64,000 bases of DNA from Streptomyces adelaidensis (lineage in GTDB: Bacteria > Actinomycetota > Actinomycetes > Streptomycetales > Streptomycetaceae): positions 23,948 to 87,947 of the forward strand of contig NZ_JAEMUX010000030.1 in assembly GCF_016598475.1 (NCBI RefSeq), read 5' to 3'. Position 1 is the first letter of the stretch. Each line of letters opens with the position of its first letter. The translations under genes were made by a program, and so were the position numbers. Shown piece after piece: positions 45,105-53,503 of this stretch. Below the pieces are notes generated by a model. That model was given only the letters and a program-made list of their open reading frames with translations, did no database searches and was not told the origin of the DNA.

Positions 45105-45148
45105 TTCACATCCTCTCCATGTGAATGTTCAAGTTACGTGGGTAAATT
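45105..45148 (+). promoter_or_regulatory. Ebo operon promoter with palindromic operator
   Basis: TTCACAT (45105-45111), 7-base spacer, ATGTGAA (45119-45125): a perfect 21-bp dyad. A -10-like TAAATT (45143-45148) stands 6 bases before the prenyltransferase ATG, so the transcript may be leaderless and the dyad would cover the -35 area. Confidence 0.5.
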
Positions 45149-45154
45149 GCCGCC

Positions 45155-46186
45155 ATGAAAGATCGGAGAGCGTCACCGCGCTCCAGCCCACGGCCGGCCG
45201 TGGGCCTCGCTGACCTCGCACAACTCGTCCGCGCACCGGCCGCGTTGAGCGTGCCGGGCGACGTCCTCGCGGGCGCCGCCGCGGCCGGGCACCCGCTGAG
45301 CGTGCGGACGTTCGGGGTGATGGGATCGTCCGTCTGCCTCTACTGGGCCGGCATGGCCCTCAACGACTACGCCGACGCCACGATCGACGCGGTCGAACGC
45401 CCCGAGCGCCCCGTCCCGTCGGGCCGGGTCCCGCGTCGTACCGCCCTCGCCGTCGCCGGCGCTCTGACCGCGGGCGGACTCGCGCTCGCCGCCGCCTCGG
45501 GGGGCCGCCGGAGCCTCCTGGGAGCGCTTCCGCTGGCCGGCGCCGTCTGGGCGTACGACCTGATGCTCAAGTCCACCCCGGCGGGCCCCGCCGCCATGGC
45601 CTCCGCGCGCGCCCTGGACGTCATGGCGGGCGCGCTGGCCGCCGGACCGGGGCCGGACCGTACGCACGGGACCGGCGCGGCCCTGCGGCGCGGCGCCGTC
45701 CCGGCCGCGCTGGTCGGCGCCCACACCTACACCCTCACCGCCCTCAGCCGCCACGAGATCTCCGGCGCCCCCGCCCGGCTGCCGGCCCTGACCCTCGCCG
45801 CCTCCACGGCCACGGCCCTCGCGACGGCACTCCCGGCCGTGCGCGCGGCCGTCGCCGCCTCCGGACGCCTCCCCGAGCGCGCCGGCACCGCCTGCGCCGC
45901 GCGGTCCGGCGCGGCCGGTGGCGGCGCGCGGTCGACCGCGACCCGGGCCGCCGTGGTCACCGCCGGGGCCCTCACCTACCTCGGCAGCTACGGAACGGCC
46001 CAGGCCCGCGCCGTACGGGAGCCTTCCGGCGAGAACGTACGGCGGGCCGTCGGGGCCGGCATCCTCGGGCTGATGCCCCTGCAGGCGGCGCTGACCGCGC
46101 GGAGCGGAGCCACGGTCGCGGCGGCGGCCCTGGGCGTCGTACACCCTCTGGCGCGGGCGCTCGCCCGGCGCATATCTCCCACCTGA
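45155..46186 (+). CDS. eboC: UbiA-family prenyltransferase (SCO3242-like, EboC)
   Basis: 343-residue integral membrane protein with about eight hydrophobic segments. The catalytic Asp-rich motif is GMALNDYADATIDAVERPERPVPSG (NDxxD...D type), with a second polar site near WAYDLMLKSTPAG. UbiA enzymes transfer prenyl or sugar groups to aromatic or phospholipid acceptors at the membrane. The gene order that follows (isomerase, EboA, TatD-like, EboE, EboF) identifies the Ebo-type system. First gene of the operon. Confidence 0.85.
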   Translation: MKDRRASPRSSPRPAVGLADLAQLVRAPAALSVPGDVLAGAAAAGHPLSVRTFGVMGSSVCLYWAGMALNDYADATIDAVERPERPVPSGRVPRRTALAVAGALTAGGLALAAASGGRRSLLGALPLAGAVWAYDLMLKSTPAGPAAMASARALDVMAGALAAGPGPDRTHGTGAALRRGAVPAALVGAHTYTLTALSRHEISGAPARLPALTLAASTATALATALPAVRAAVAASGRLPERAGTACAARSGAAGGGARSTATRAAVVTAGALTYLGSYGTAQARAVREPSGENVRRAVGAGILGLMPLQAALTARSGATVAAAALGVVHPLARALARRISPT

Positions 46187-46219
46187 ACCAGCACAGAACC
46201 GCGCAGGAGCAATGCCGGA

Positions 46220-47080
46220 ATGACCCCACCCCCCGCACCGACCGCCCCCCTCAGATTCGGTTACGGCACCAACGGCTTTACCAATCACGGGCTGAGCGAC
46301 GTCCTCGCGGTCCTCGCCGAACTCGGCTACGACGGCGTCGCGCTCACCCTCGACCACGGGCACCTCGACCCCTACGCGGACGACCTGCCCCGGCGGGTGG
46401 CCGCCGTCGCCCGTGACCTGGCCCGGCACGGGCTCGACGTGACGGTCGAGACCGGCGCGCCCTACCTTCTCGATCCCTGGGGCAAGCACCACCCCACGCT
46501 GATGTCGGACGACGCCGAGCGCCGGATCGACCTGTTGCGGCGGGCCGTGCGCATCGCCGGCGACCTCGGCTCACCCACCGTCCACCTGTGCAGCGGACCG
46601 GCGCCGGACGGCGCACTGCCGGAGCGGGACGCGTGGAAACGGCTCGCGGCGGGCGTCGAGACCGTCCTGGAGACGGCGGGGGAGTACGGCGTCTCGCTGG
46701 CCTTCGAACCCGAGCCGTACATGTTCGTCGACACCGTGGAGCGGTGCCTGGAACTGGCCGAGATGGTCGGCGGGCACGAGCTGTTCGGGATCACCCTCGA
46801 CGTCGGGCACGCGCACTGCGTGGAGGACCGGACCGTGCTGGAGTGCGTGCGCCGGGCCGCGCCTCGACTGCTGAACGTACAGATCGAGGACATGCGGCGG
46901 GGCGTCCACCAGCACCTCGAATTCGGCGCCGGCGAGATCGACTTCCCGCCCGTGCTCGCCGCACTCCAGGGCCTCGGCCACCGCGGACTGGTCTCCGTGG
47001 AGATCCAGGGCGGTTCCCTCGACGCCCCCGAAGTCGCCCGCCGCTCGCTGGAATTCCTCCGTGCGGCGGCTGCGGCCTGA
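46220..47080 (+). CDS. Sugar phosphate isomerase/epimerase (AP endonuclease 2 TIM barrel)
   Basis: 286-residue TIM-barrel protein with metal-binding residues in SLAFEPEPYMFVD (Glu), GITLDVGHAHCVED (Asp, His), LLNVQIEDM and LVSVEIQGG. The ATG at 46220 overlaps the stop of a 3-codon minicistron (ATGCCGGAATGA) that follows an AGGAGC site, so initiation may be by reinitiation. Probably acts on a sugar or cyclitol moiety of the Ebo-handled metabolite. Not to be confused with EboE downstream, which is more distant. Confidence 0.83.
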   Translation: MTPPPAPTAPLRFGYGTNGFTNHGLSDVLAVLAELGYDGVALTLDHGHLDPYADDLPRRVAAVARDLARHGLDVTVETGAPYLLDPWGKHHPTLMSDDAERRIDLLRRAVRIAGDLGSPTVHLCSGPAPDGALPERDAWKRLAAGVETVLETAGEYGVSLAFEPEPYMFVDTVERCLELAEMVGGHELFGITLDVGHAHCVEDRTVLECVRRAAPRLLNVQIEDMRRGVHQHLEFGAGEIDFPPVLAALQGLGHRGLVSVEIQGGSLDAPEVARRSLEFLRAAAAA

Positions 47081-47101
47081 CCCGCACCCCCCACCCGACA
47101 A

Positions 47102-47130
47102 GTACTCCGTACGTACTCCGCAAGTACTCC
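47102..47130 (+). repeat. Three GTACTCC direct repeats, 11-bp period
   Basis: GTACTCC at 47102-47108, 47113-47119 and 47124-47130, upstream of the EboA gene. The period of one helical turn would present all three on one DNA face. Confidence 0.7.
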
Positions 47131-47154
47131 ACCTCCACAGGATGTCGCTCCGTC

Positions 47155-47967
47155 ATGGCGTTCACCGGCCTGCCCCGCTCCACCCCACCCGACCCCCGGA
47201 CCGCTCTCGCCGGCCACCCGCCGGACGCGCCGGCCCACGCCTGGCTCGACGAAGCCGTGGCCCGGATCACCGACCGGCCTGCCGCCATCGGCGCGCTGTT
47301 CCCCGCCGCCCGAAGACGCTGCGGCCACGCCCGTCTGGACGAACACTGGACCGTCGACGAGGCGGCCCGCGCCGTCCTGATCACCGCCCTGCCACTGGAG
47401 GGCGAGCCGCTCGCGGGCGAACTGGCGGGCCTCTTCCGCCACGGCGACCCCGCCGAGCAGCGGGCCGTGCTGAAGGCGCTGCCCCTGCTCGACGACACGC
47501 CGGACGCCCTCGCGGGGGAACACCCCGGCGATCACGGACGGCTGGGCGACCGCGCACTCCCCCTCGTCCGCGAGGCCCTGCGCGGCAACGACAGCAGCCT
47601 CATCGAGGCCGCCCTCGGACCGTACGGCGCCGCCCGCCTCCCGGACGGCGAGTACCGCCAGGCCGTACTGAAATGCGTCTTCTACGAGATCCCGCTGGAC
47701 CGGATCGCCGGCCTCGACGTCCGCGCCGATGACGAACTCGCCCGGATGCTCGCCGACTTCGCGCACGAGCGGGTCGCCGCGGGCCGGGACGTACCACCGG
47801 ACATCTGGCCCGTCGTCCGCGCCTTCCCCGTCCTCGACACCTTCACCGACCTGCTCACCGCCGAGACACACGCCGCCGCACCCGACCGCCGCGAGGCCGC
47901 CCTACGGGCCCTGAAGGCGCTCCGAGAAGCAACCGCGCTCACCGCAGAACCCGAGGAAGAGGCCTGA
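47155..47967 (+). CDS. eboA: EboA domain-containing protein
   Basis: 270-residue helical protein. N-terminal WLDEAVARITDRPAAIGALFPAARRRCGHARLDEHWTVDEAARAVLI and a repeat-like middle (ALPLVREALRGNDSSLIEAALGPYGAARLPDGEYRQAVLKCVFYEIPLDRIAGLD) are characteristic of EboA. ATG 47155 has only a weak ribosome site. No enzyme motif; EboA is essential in known Ebo systems but its biochemical role is undefined. It is followed after 2 bases by the TatD-like gene. Confidence 0.8.
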   Translation: MAFTGLPRSTPPDPRTALAGHPPDAPAHAWLDEAVARITDRPAAIGALFPAARRRCGHARLDEHWTVDEAARAVLITALPLEGEPLAGELAGLFRHGDPAEQRAVLKALPLLDDTPDALAGEHPGDHGRLGDRALPLVREALRGNDSSLIEAALGPYGAARLPDGEYRQAVLKCVFYEIPLDRIAGLDVRADDELARMLADFAHERVAAGRDVPPDIWPVVRAFPVLDTFTDLLTAETHAAAPDRREAALRALKALREATALTAEPEEEA

Positions 47968-47969
47968 CC

Positions 47970-48824
47970 GTGCGCATCTTCGACCCCCACATCCACATGA
48001 CCTCCCGCACCACCGACGACTACGAGGCGATGTACGCGGCCGGGGTGCGCGCGGTCGTCGAGCCGGCCTTCTGGATGGGCCAGCCCCGCACCTCGCCCGA
48101 GAGCTTCTACGACTACTTCGACGCGCTGCTGGGCTGGGAGCCGTACCGGGCCGCCCAGTTCGGCATCCAGCACTTCTGCACGATCGCGCTCAACCCCAAG
48201 GAGGCCAACGACCCGCGCTGCCGGCCCGTCCTGGACGAACTGCCCCGCTACCTCGCCAAGGACCGGGTCGTCGCCGTCGGCGAGATCGGCTACGACTCGA
48301 TGACGCCCGAGGAGGACGAGGCGCTCGCGGTCCAGCTCCAGTTCGCGATCGAGCAGGGACTGCCCGCCCTCGTGCACACCCCGCACCGCGACAAGGCCAC
48401 CGGCACCCGCCGGACCCTGGACGTCGTAAAGGAGTCGGGCATCGCCCCCGAACTAGTCGTCCTCGACCACCTCAACGAGCTGACCGTCGGCATGGTCCTC
48501 GACAGCGGCTGCTGGGCCGGGTTCTCGATCTACCCGAAGACCAAGATGAGCGAGGACCGCATGGTGACGATCCTCCAGGACCACGGCACCGAGCGCGTCC
48601 TCGTCAACTCGGCCGCCGACTGGGGCAGTTCGGACCCGCTCAAGACCCGGAAGGCCGCCGACGCCATGCTCGCCTCCGGGTTCGACGACGACGCCGTGGA
48701 CCGGGTGCTGTGGCGCAACCCCGTCGCCTTCTACGGGCAGAGCGGCCGACTGGAGCTCGACGAGCCCAAGCCGGACGAGGAGTCGTCCTTCCAGGGCAAC
48801 TCCATCCGGCGCGGCGGGGCGTGA
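47970..48824 (+). CDS. eboB: TatD-family hydrolase (EboB)
   Basis: 284-residue metal-dependent hydrolase: FDPHIHMTSRT (HxH), AVGEIGYDSM (Glu), LVHTPHRDK (His), VVLDHLNE (His) and VNSAADWG (Asp). GTG start 2 bases after the eboA stop. In Ebo operons this enzyme accompanies the prenyltransferase. The C-terminal DEPKPDEESSFQGNSIRRGGA tail is disordered. Amide or phosphoester substrate unknown. Confidence 0.85.
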   Translation: MRIFDPHIHMTSRTTDDYEAMYAAGVRAVVEPAFWMGQPRTSPESFYDYFDALLGWEPYRAAQFGIQHFCTIALNPKEANDPRCRPVLDELPRYLAKDRVVAVGEIGYDSMTPEEDEALAVQLQFAIEQGLPALVHTPHRDKATGTRRTLDVVKESGIAPELVVLDHLNELTVGMVLDSGCWAGFSIYPKTKMSEDRMVTILQDHGTERVLVNSAADWGSSDPLKTRKAADAMLASGFDDDAVDRVLWRNPVAFYGQSGRLELDEPKPDEESSFQGNSIRRGGA

Positions 48825-48834
48825 GGGAACGGCC

Positions 48835-50001
48835 ATGCGATTCAGGCACCCGGACGGCACCACCGTCCACCTCGGCTACTGCAGCAACGTCCACCAGGCG
48901 GAGGACCTCGACGGCGTCCTCGCCCAACTCGCCACGTACGCCGAGCCGGTGCGTGCGCGCCTGGGCGTCGACCGGCTGGGCATCGGGCTGTGGCTCGCCC
49001 GCGATGTCGTAGCCCGACTGGTCGAAGAAACCGGCGAGTTGAAACGTCTCAAGGACGAACTCGCCGCGCGCGGCCTGGAGACCGTCACCCTCAACGCCTT
49101 CCCGTACGCCGGGTTCCACCGAGAGGTGGTCAAGAAGGACGTCTACCTCCCCGACTGGGCGGACGAGGCGCGCCTGCGCCACACCCTCGACTGCGCCCGC
49201 GTGCTCGCCGCGCTGCTCCCCGACGACGCCGAGCGGGGCAGCGTCTCCACGCTGCCACTGGCCTGGCGCACGCCCTGGCCTGCGGACGTCGCCGAGAGGG
49301 CCCGCCGCGCTCTGGACCGGCTCACCACCGGGCTCGCCACGATCGAGTCGGACACCGGCCGCCGCGTCCGGGTCGGCTTCGAACCGGAGCCCGGCTGCGT
49401 CGTGGAGACCACCGCCCAGGCCGTACGGGAGCTGCGCGGCCTCGACCCCGAGCGGCTCGGCGTCTGCCTCGACGCCTGCCACCTCGCCGTACAGTTCGAG
49501 GAACCCGGCGCGGCCCTGCGCCGCCTCGCGGACGCCGGGCTGCCCGTCGTCAAGCTCCAGGCGTCCTGCGCGGTCGAGGCCGCCGACCCGGCCGACCCCG
49601 CCGCCCGCGCGGCACTGCGGCGCCTCGCGGAGCCACGGTTCCTGCACCAGACCCGTACGGCGGCGGCGCAGGAGGACCCCGGGGTGCGGGGCGTCGACGA
49701 CCTGCCGGACGCGCTGGACGGCGGCCTGCCCACCGACACCGGCCCCTGGCGGGTCCACTTCCACGCCCCGCTGCACGCCGACCCCGAACCACCCCTGCGC
49801 ACCACCGCCGACCAGCTGAGCCGCGTCCTTGCCGGACTGCTCGGCGGGGACGCGGCTGACTGCGATCACATCGAGGTCGAGACCTACACCTGGTCCGTCC
49901 TCCCCGACCCGCCCGCCGACCTGGCCGGCGGTATCGCGTCCGAACTCGCGTGGGCCCGCGACCGGTTCACCGATCTCGGCCTCAAGGAGGACCACCAGTG
50001 A
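48835..50001 (+). CDS. eboE: Metabolite traffic protein EboE
   Basis: 388-residue TIM-barrel protein starting FRHPDGTTVHLGYCSNVHQAEDLDGVLAQL, with TLNAFPYAGFHREVVKKDVYLPDW, GFEPEPGCVVET and LGVCLDACHLAVQFEEP. These are the xylose-isomerase-like motifs shared by EboE proteins. It could isomerise or bind a sugar-linked metabolite. Its stop overlaps a 12-codon minicistron that leads to EboF. Confidence 0.85.
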   Translation: MRFRHPDGTTVHLGYCSNVHQAEDLDGVLAQLATYAEPVRARLGVDRLGIGLWLARDVVARLVEETGELKRLKDELAARGLETVTLNAFPYAGFHREVVKKDVYLPDWADEARLRHTLDCARVLAALLPDDAERGSVSTLPLAWRTPWPADVAERARRALDRLTTGLATIESDTGRRVRVGFEPEPGCVVETTAQAVRELRGLDPERLGVCLDACHLAVQFEEPGAALRRLADAGLPVVKLQASCAVEAADPADPAARAALRRLAEPRFLHQTRTAAAQEDPGVRGVDDLPDALDGGLPTDTGPWRVHFHAPLHADPEPPLRTTADQLSRVLAGLLGGDAADCDHIEVETYTWSVLPDPPADLAGGIASELAWARDRFTDLGLKEDHQ

Positions 50002-50036
50002 GTACCCGAACCGGCCCCAGGGAGAACCACCGATGA
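49998..50036 (+). other. 12-codon minicistron between eboE and eboF
   Basis: GTG 49998 overlaps the eboE stop. The frame (VSTRTGPRENHR) ends at TGA 50034-50036, which overlaps the eboF ATG (ATGA). Its beginning copies the eboF start region: both read an A/G-rich ribosome site, ACCACC, then G/ATGAGTACCCG...ACCGG. It looks like a local duplication that now couples eboE and eboF translation. Confidence 0.6.
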
Positions 50037-51433
50037 GTACCCGCCCCAACCGGCTCGTCGTCCTCGACATCGTCGGCCTCACCCCCAAGCTGCTGAAGCA
50101 CATGCCCGCGGTGGCCGCCCTCGGCGAGCGCGGCTTCCGGGCCCGGCTCGACCCCGTGCTGCCCGCCGTGACCTGCACGGCCCAGTCCACGTACCTCACC
50201 GGCGAACCGCCCTCCGGGCACGGCGCGGTGGGCAACGGCTGGTACTTCCGGGACCTCGGCGAGGTACTGCTGTGGCGCCAGCACAACGCTCTGGTCGGCG
50301 GCGAGAAGATCTGGGAGACGGCCCGCAGGTCCGCCCCCGACTACAAGGTCGCCAACATCTGCTGGTGGTACGCGATGGGTGCGGACGTCGACCTGACCGT
50401 CACCCCACGGCCGGTCTACTACTCCGACGGCCGCAAGGAACCCGACTGCTACACCTGGCCGCCGTCCCTGCACGACGAACTCATCGACCGGCTCGGCCCG
50501 TTCCCGCTCTTCACCTACTGGGGGCCCAACGCCGGCATGCCCTCCACCCAGTGGATCCTCGGCGCCGCCCGCCAGGTCTTCGACGAACACCACCCCGACC
50601 TCACCCTCGTCTACGTCCCCCAACTCGACTACGAGCCCCAGCGGTCCGGCCCCGACTCACCCGCCACCCACCAAGCCGCCCGCCAACTCGACGACGCCCT
50701 GCGCCCGTTGCTCGACCACTTCCTGAGCGAGGGCGCGACGGTGGTGGCGCTCAGCGAGTACGGCATCACCCCGGTCTCCCGGCCCGTGGACATCAACCGC
50801 GCCCTGCGCCGCGCCGGTCTGCTCCAGGTGCACACCCAGGACGGCATGGAGTACCTCGACCCCTGGACCTCACGGGCCTTCGCCGTCGCCGACCACCAGA
50901 TCGCCCACGTCTACGTACGGGACCCGGCCGACACCGAGGCGGTCGCCAAGATCCTGGCCGAACTCGACGGCGTGGACCAGGTGTTGGACACCGAGGGCAA
51001 GGCGGCCCACGGTCTGGACCACGAACGCTCCGGCGAGCTCGTCGCGGTCGCCGACCCCGACGCCTGGTTCACGTACTACTACTGGCTGGACGACGAACGC
51101 GCCCCCGACTTCGCCCGCCAGGTCGAGATCCACCGCAAGCCCGGCTACGACCCCGCCGAGCTGCTGTACGACGAGACCGTCCCCGCGGTGAAACTGCGCG
51201 CGATCGGCCAGGTGGCCCGCAAGAAGCTGGGGTTCCGCTACCGCATCAGCACCGTCCCGCTCAACCCCTCCGGCGTCAGCGGCAGCCACGGCCGGCTGCC
51301 CACCCACCCGGACGACGGGCCCGTACTGCTCTGCTCCGCGAAAGAGGCGACCCGCGAGGCGTACGCCGCCACCGAGGTGAAGTCCCTGCTGCTCGGGCTC
51401 GCCGGACTGAACGAAGGAGCGCCGCCCGTATGA
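50033..51433 (+). CDS. eboF: Alkaline-phosphatase-superfamily protein EboF (nucleotide pyrophosphatase-like)
   Basis: 466 residues. NRLVVLDIVGLTPKLL (metal Asp), LPAVTCTAQSTYLTGEPPSGHGAVGNGW (nucleophile Thr/Ser region), LVYVPQLDYEPQRSGPDS, VVALSEYGIT and ADHQIAHVYV follow the NPP/phosphodiesterase pattern. It is expected to hydrolyse a phosphoester or phosphoanhydride on the transported metabolite. The ATG is entered from the minicistron, and the stop overlaps the P450 start (ATGA), so the last steps are tightly coupled. Confidence 0.85.
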   Translation: MSTRPNRLVVLDIVGLTPKLLKHMPAVAALGERGFRARLDPVLPAVTCTAQSTYLTGEPPSGHGAVGNGWYFRDLGEVLLWRQHNALVGGEKIWETARRSAPDYKVANICWWYAMGADVDLTVTPRPVYYSDGRKEPDCYTWPPSLHDELIDRLGPFPLFTYWGPNAGMPSTQWILGAARQVFDEHHPDLTLVYVPQLDYEPQRSGPDSPATHQAARQLDDALRPLLDHFLSEGATVVALSEYGITPVSRPVDINRALRRAGLLQVHTQDGMEYLDPWTSRAFAVADHQIAHVYVRDPADTEAVAKILAELDGVDQVLDTEGKAAHGLDHERSGELVAVADPDAWFTYYYWLDDERAPDFARQVEIHRKPGYDPAELLYDETVPAVKLRAIGQVARKKLGFRYRISTVPLNPSGVSGSHGRLPTHPDDGPVLLCSAKEATREAYAATEVKSLLLGLAGLNEGAPPV

Positions 51434-52614
51434 CGACCCACCCTGCCCTTCCCACAGCGCGTCCGCTGCTCGACCCCGCGCCCGAGTACGCCAAGTGGCG
51501 TGCCGAGGAGCCGATCCGGCGGGTGACGGTCTGGGGCGACAACAGCCCCTGGCTGATCACCCGCCACGAGGACGCCCGCGCGGTCCTCGCCGACCCGCGC
51601 TTCAGCGCCGACGCGACCCGCGACGGCTACCCCGGGTTCCGGCCGCAGTCGCCGCCGCGCGCGCCCGGCCAGTTCTTCATGATGGACCCGCCCGACCACA
51701 CGCGCCTGCGCCGCGTACTCATCCCCGACTTCACCTTCCGCCGCATCGAGCAACTCCGCCCGGCCATCGCCCGGATCTGCGGCGAACTGCTCGACACCAT
51801 GACGGCGGACGGCGCCACCACGGCCGACCTGGTCGAGTCGTACGCCCTGCCGCTGCCCTCCCTCGTCATCTGCGAACTGCTCGGAGTGCCGTACGAGGAC
51901 CACGACTTCTTCCAGCGGCAGGCGAAGTCGTTCAGCAGCATGTCCTCCGGTCCGCAGGAGATGCTCGCCGCCCGCAAGGCGCTCCACACCTACCTGGGCG
52001 AACTGCTCGCCCGACGGGCCGAGGAGCCCGCCGACGACCTGATCTCACGTCTGGCGACGGAGCGGGTGGCGACCGGCGAGATCAGCGTGCCGGAGGCCGT
52101 CGGCGTCGCCTCGCTGCTGCTGGTGGCGGGCCACGAGACGACCGCCAACATGTTCCCCCTGGCGGTCGTGGCCCTGCTGCGCCACCCCGGACAACTCGCC
52201 GCCCTGCGCGCGGACCCCGGTCTGTGGCCGGGCGCCGTCGAGGAGCTGCTGCGCCATCTCACCGTCGCGCACTCGGGGCTGCGGCGCATCGCCACCGAGG
52301 ACGTGGAGGTCGCGGGCGTCCGCATCCGTGCGGGTGAGGGCGTCGTCGTGGCGCTCCAGGCCGCCAACCGCGACCCGTCCGCCTTCCCCGACCCCGACGC
52401 CCTGGACGTCCGCCGCGGCACCACCGGCCATCTGGCCTTCGGCCACGGCCTGCACCAGTGCATCGGCCAGTCCCTCGCCCGCGCGGAACTCCAGGTCGCC
52501 CTGCCCGCCCTCTTCGACCGCCTGCCGGACCTGCGCCTGACGGCTCCGCCGGAGGACTTCGCGCTCACCATGAGCACGGTCCATGGGGTACGCAGGCTGC
52601 CGGTCGGGTGGTGA
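51430..52614 (+). CDS. Cytochrome P450 ending the Ebo operon
   Basis: 394-residue soluble bacterial P450. I-helix LLVAGHETTANM, K-helix AVEELLR (ExxR), haem loop FGHGLHQCIGQSLARAEL with the axial Cys, and N-terminal WLITRHEDARAVLADPRFSAD. No ferredoxin or reductase is adjacent. It overlaps eboF by 4 bases, implying that oxidation is part of the same pathway. Substrate unknown. Confidence 0.92.
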   Translation: MTTHPALPTARPLLDPAPEYAKWRAEEPIRRVTVWGDNSPWLITRHEDARAVLADPRFSADATRDGYPGFRPQSPPRAPGQFFMMDPPDHTRLRRVLIPDFTFRRIEQLRPAIARICGELLDTMTADGATTADLVESYALPLPSLVICELLGVPYEDHDFFQRQAKSFSSMSSGPQEMLAARKALHTYLGELLARRAEEPADDLISRLATERVATGEISVPEAVGVASLLLVAGHETTANMFPLAVVALLRHPGQLAALRADPGLWPGAVEELLRHLTVAHSGLRRIATEDVEVAGVRIRAGEGVVVALQAANRDPSAFPDPDALDVRRGTTGHLAFGHGLHQCIGQSLARAELQVALPALFDRLPDLRLTAPPEDFALTMSTVHGVRRLPVGW

Positions 52615-52692
52615 CGCGGTCCGGCGGCAGGGCCTTGTCGGCCCGTCATATTCCGGGGCAGGAAAGACCCGTCGGCTGATATAGAGACGGGC

Positions 52693-52942
52693 ATGACCAC
52701 CATCACCCTCGCCCGGGGCGACATCACCCAGCAGTCCGTCGACGCCATCGTGAACGCCGCGAACTCCTCCCTCCTCGGTGGGGGAGGAGTGGACGGCGCG
52801 ATCCACCGCCGCGGCGGCCCCGCCATCCTGGAGGACTGCCGCAAGCTGCGCGCCTCCCAGTACGGCAAGGGCCTGGCCACCGGCCGCGCCGTCGCCACGA
52901 CGGCCGGCGAACTGGACGCGCGCTGGGTGATCCATACGGTCG
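52693..52942 (+). pseudogene. Macro-domain protein, truncated by IS607-type element
   Basis: The N-terminal 83 residues match the macro domain (ADP-ribose binding/hydrolysis): TITLARGDITQQSVDAIVNAANSSLLGGGGVDGAIHRRGG ... GELDARWVIHTV. Homology stops at about 52942, where a transposase fragment begins. The missing C-terminal half is not found on the far side of the element, so DNA was lost. The frame fuses briefly into the IS and stops at 52986. Confidence 0.8.
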
Positions 52943-52948
52943 TGGGCG

Positions 52949-53503
52949 TTGGACGGAAAAATCCCATTCACGTGGGTCGGCCGTGAGCGCCGGTTCTCCT
53001 CGGTGGACGTGGAGAATATGAAGCGCGGCAGTGACTCCTCGACCTCCCGTCCGCGCCTGGAGTTGCTGTATGTGCGCGTCTCGGGCTCGTCCGGGCAGGA
53101 GTCCTCTCTGGAGGCTCAGGAGACCGAACTGCGGGCCACCTCAGCGGGCGAGATCGTCAAGGTCGTGAAGGATCGTGGCTCGGGTCTGAAGGAGAACCGG
53201 CCGGGTCTGAACCGGGTGTTGGCGATGGTGTCGGACGGCTCCGTGACTGTGGTGCGTGTGACGCATGAGGACCGATTGGCCCGCTTCGGTGTCGGCTGGC
53301 TCAAGCGGCTGTTCGCCGTGTACGGCGTCACCGTGGAAGTGCTGCACCCGAAGAAGCTCGGCGGCCGGGATGAACTCCTCGAAGACTTCGTCTCCCTCGT
53401 GACGACGTTCACCGGGCGCCTGTACGGGATGCGGAGCGCGGAGAACCGAAATCGGCTGCTGGCCGAGTCCGGCCAGTGCGGCGACGAGGGCCGTGCCGCG
53501 TGA
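52949..53503 (+). pseudogene. tnpA: IS607-family serine recombinase TnpA lacking its HTH N-terminus
   Basis: The readable part begins DGKIPFTWVGRERRFSS, which is the end of a MerR-like DNA-binding domain. It continues into the resolvase domain with catalytic Ser in LLYVRVSGSSGQ, then VKDRGSGLKENRPGLNRVL, THEDRLARFG and the C-terminal helix region SAENRNRLLAESG. The first helices of the HTH are gone, and only a TTG (52949) is available as a start. The catalytic domain looks intact, but target and end recognition should be lost. Confidence 0.75.
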
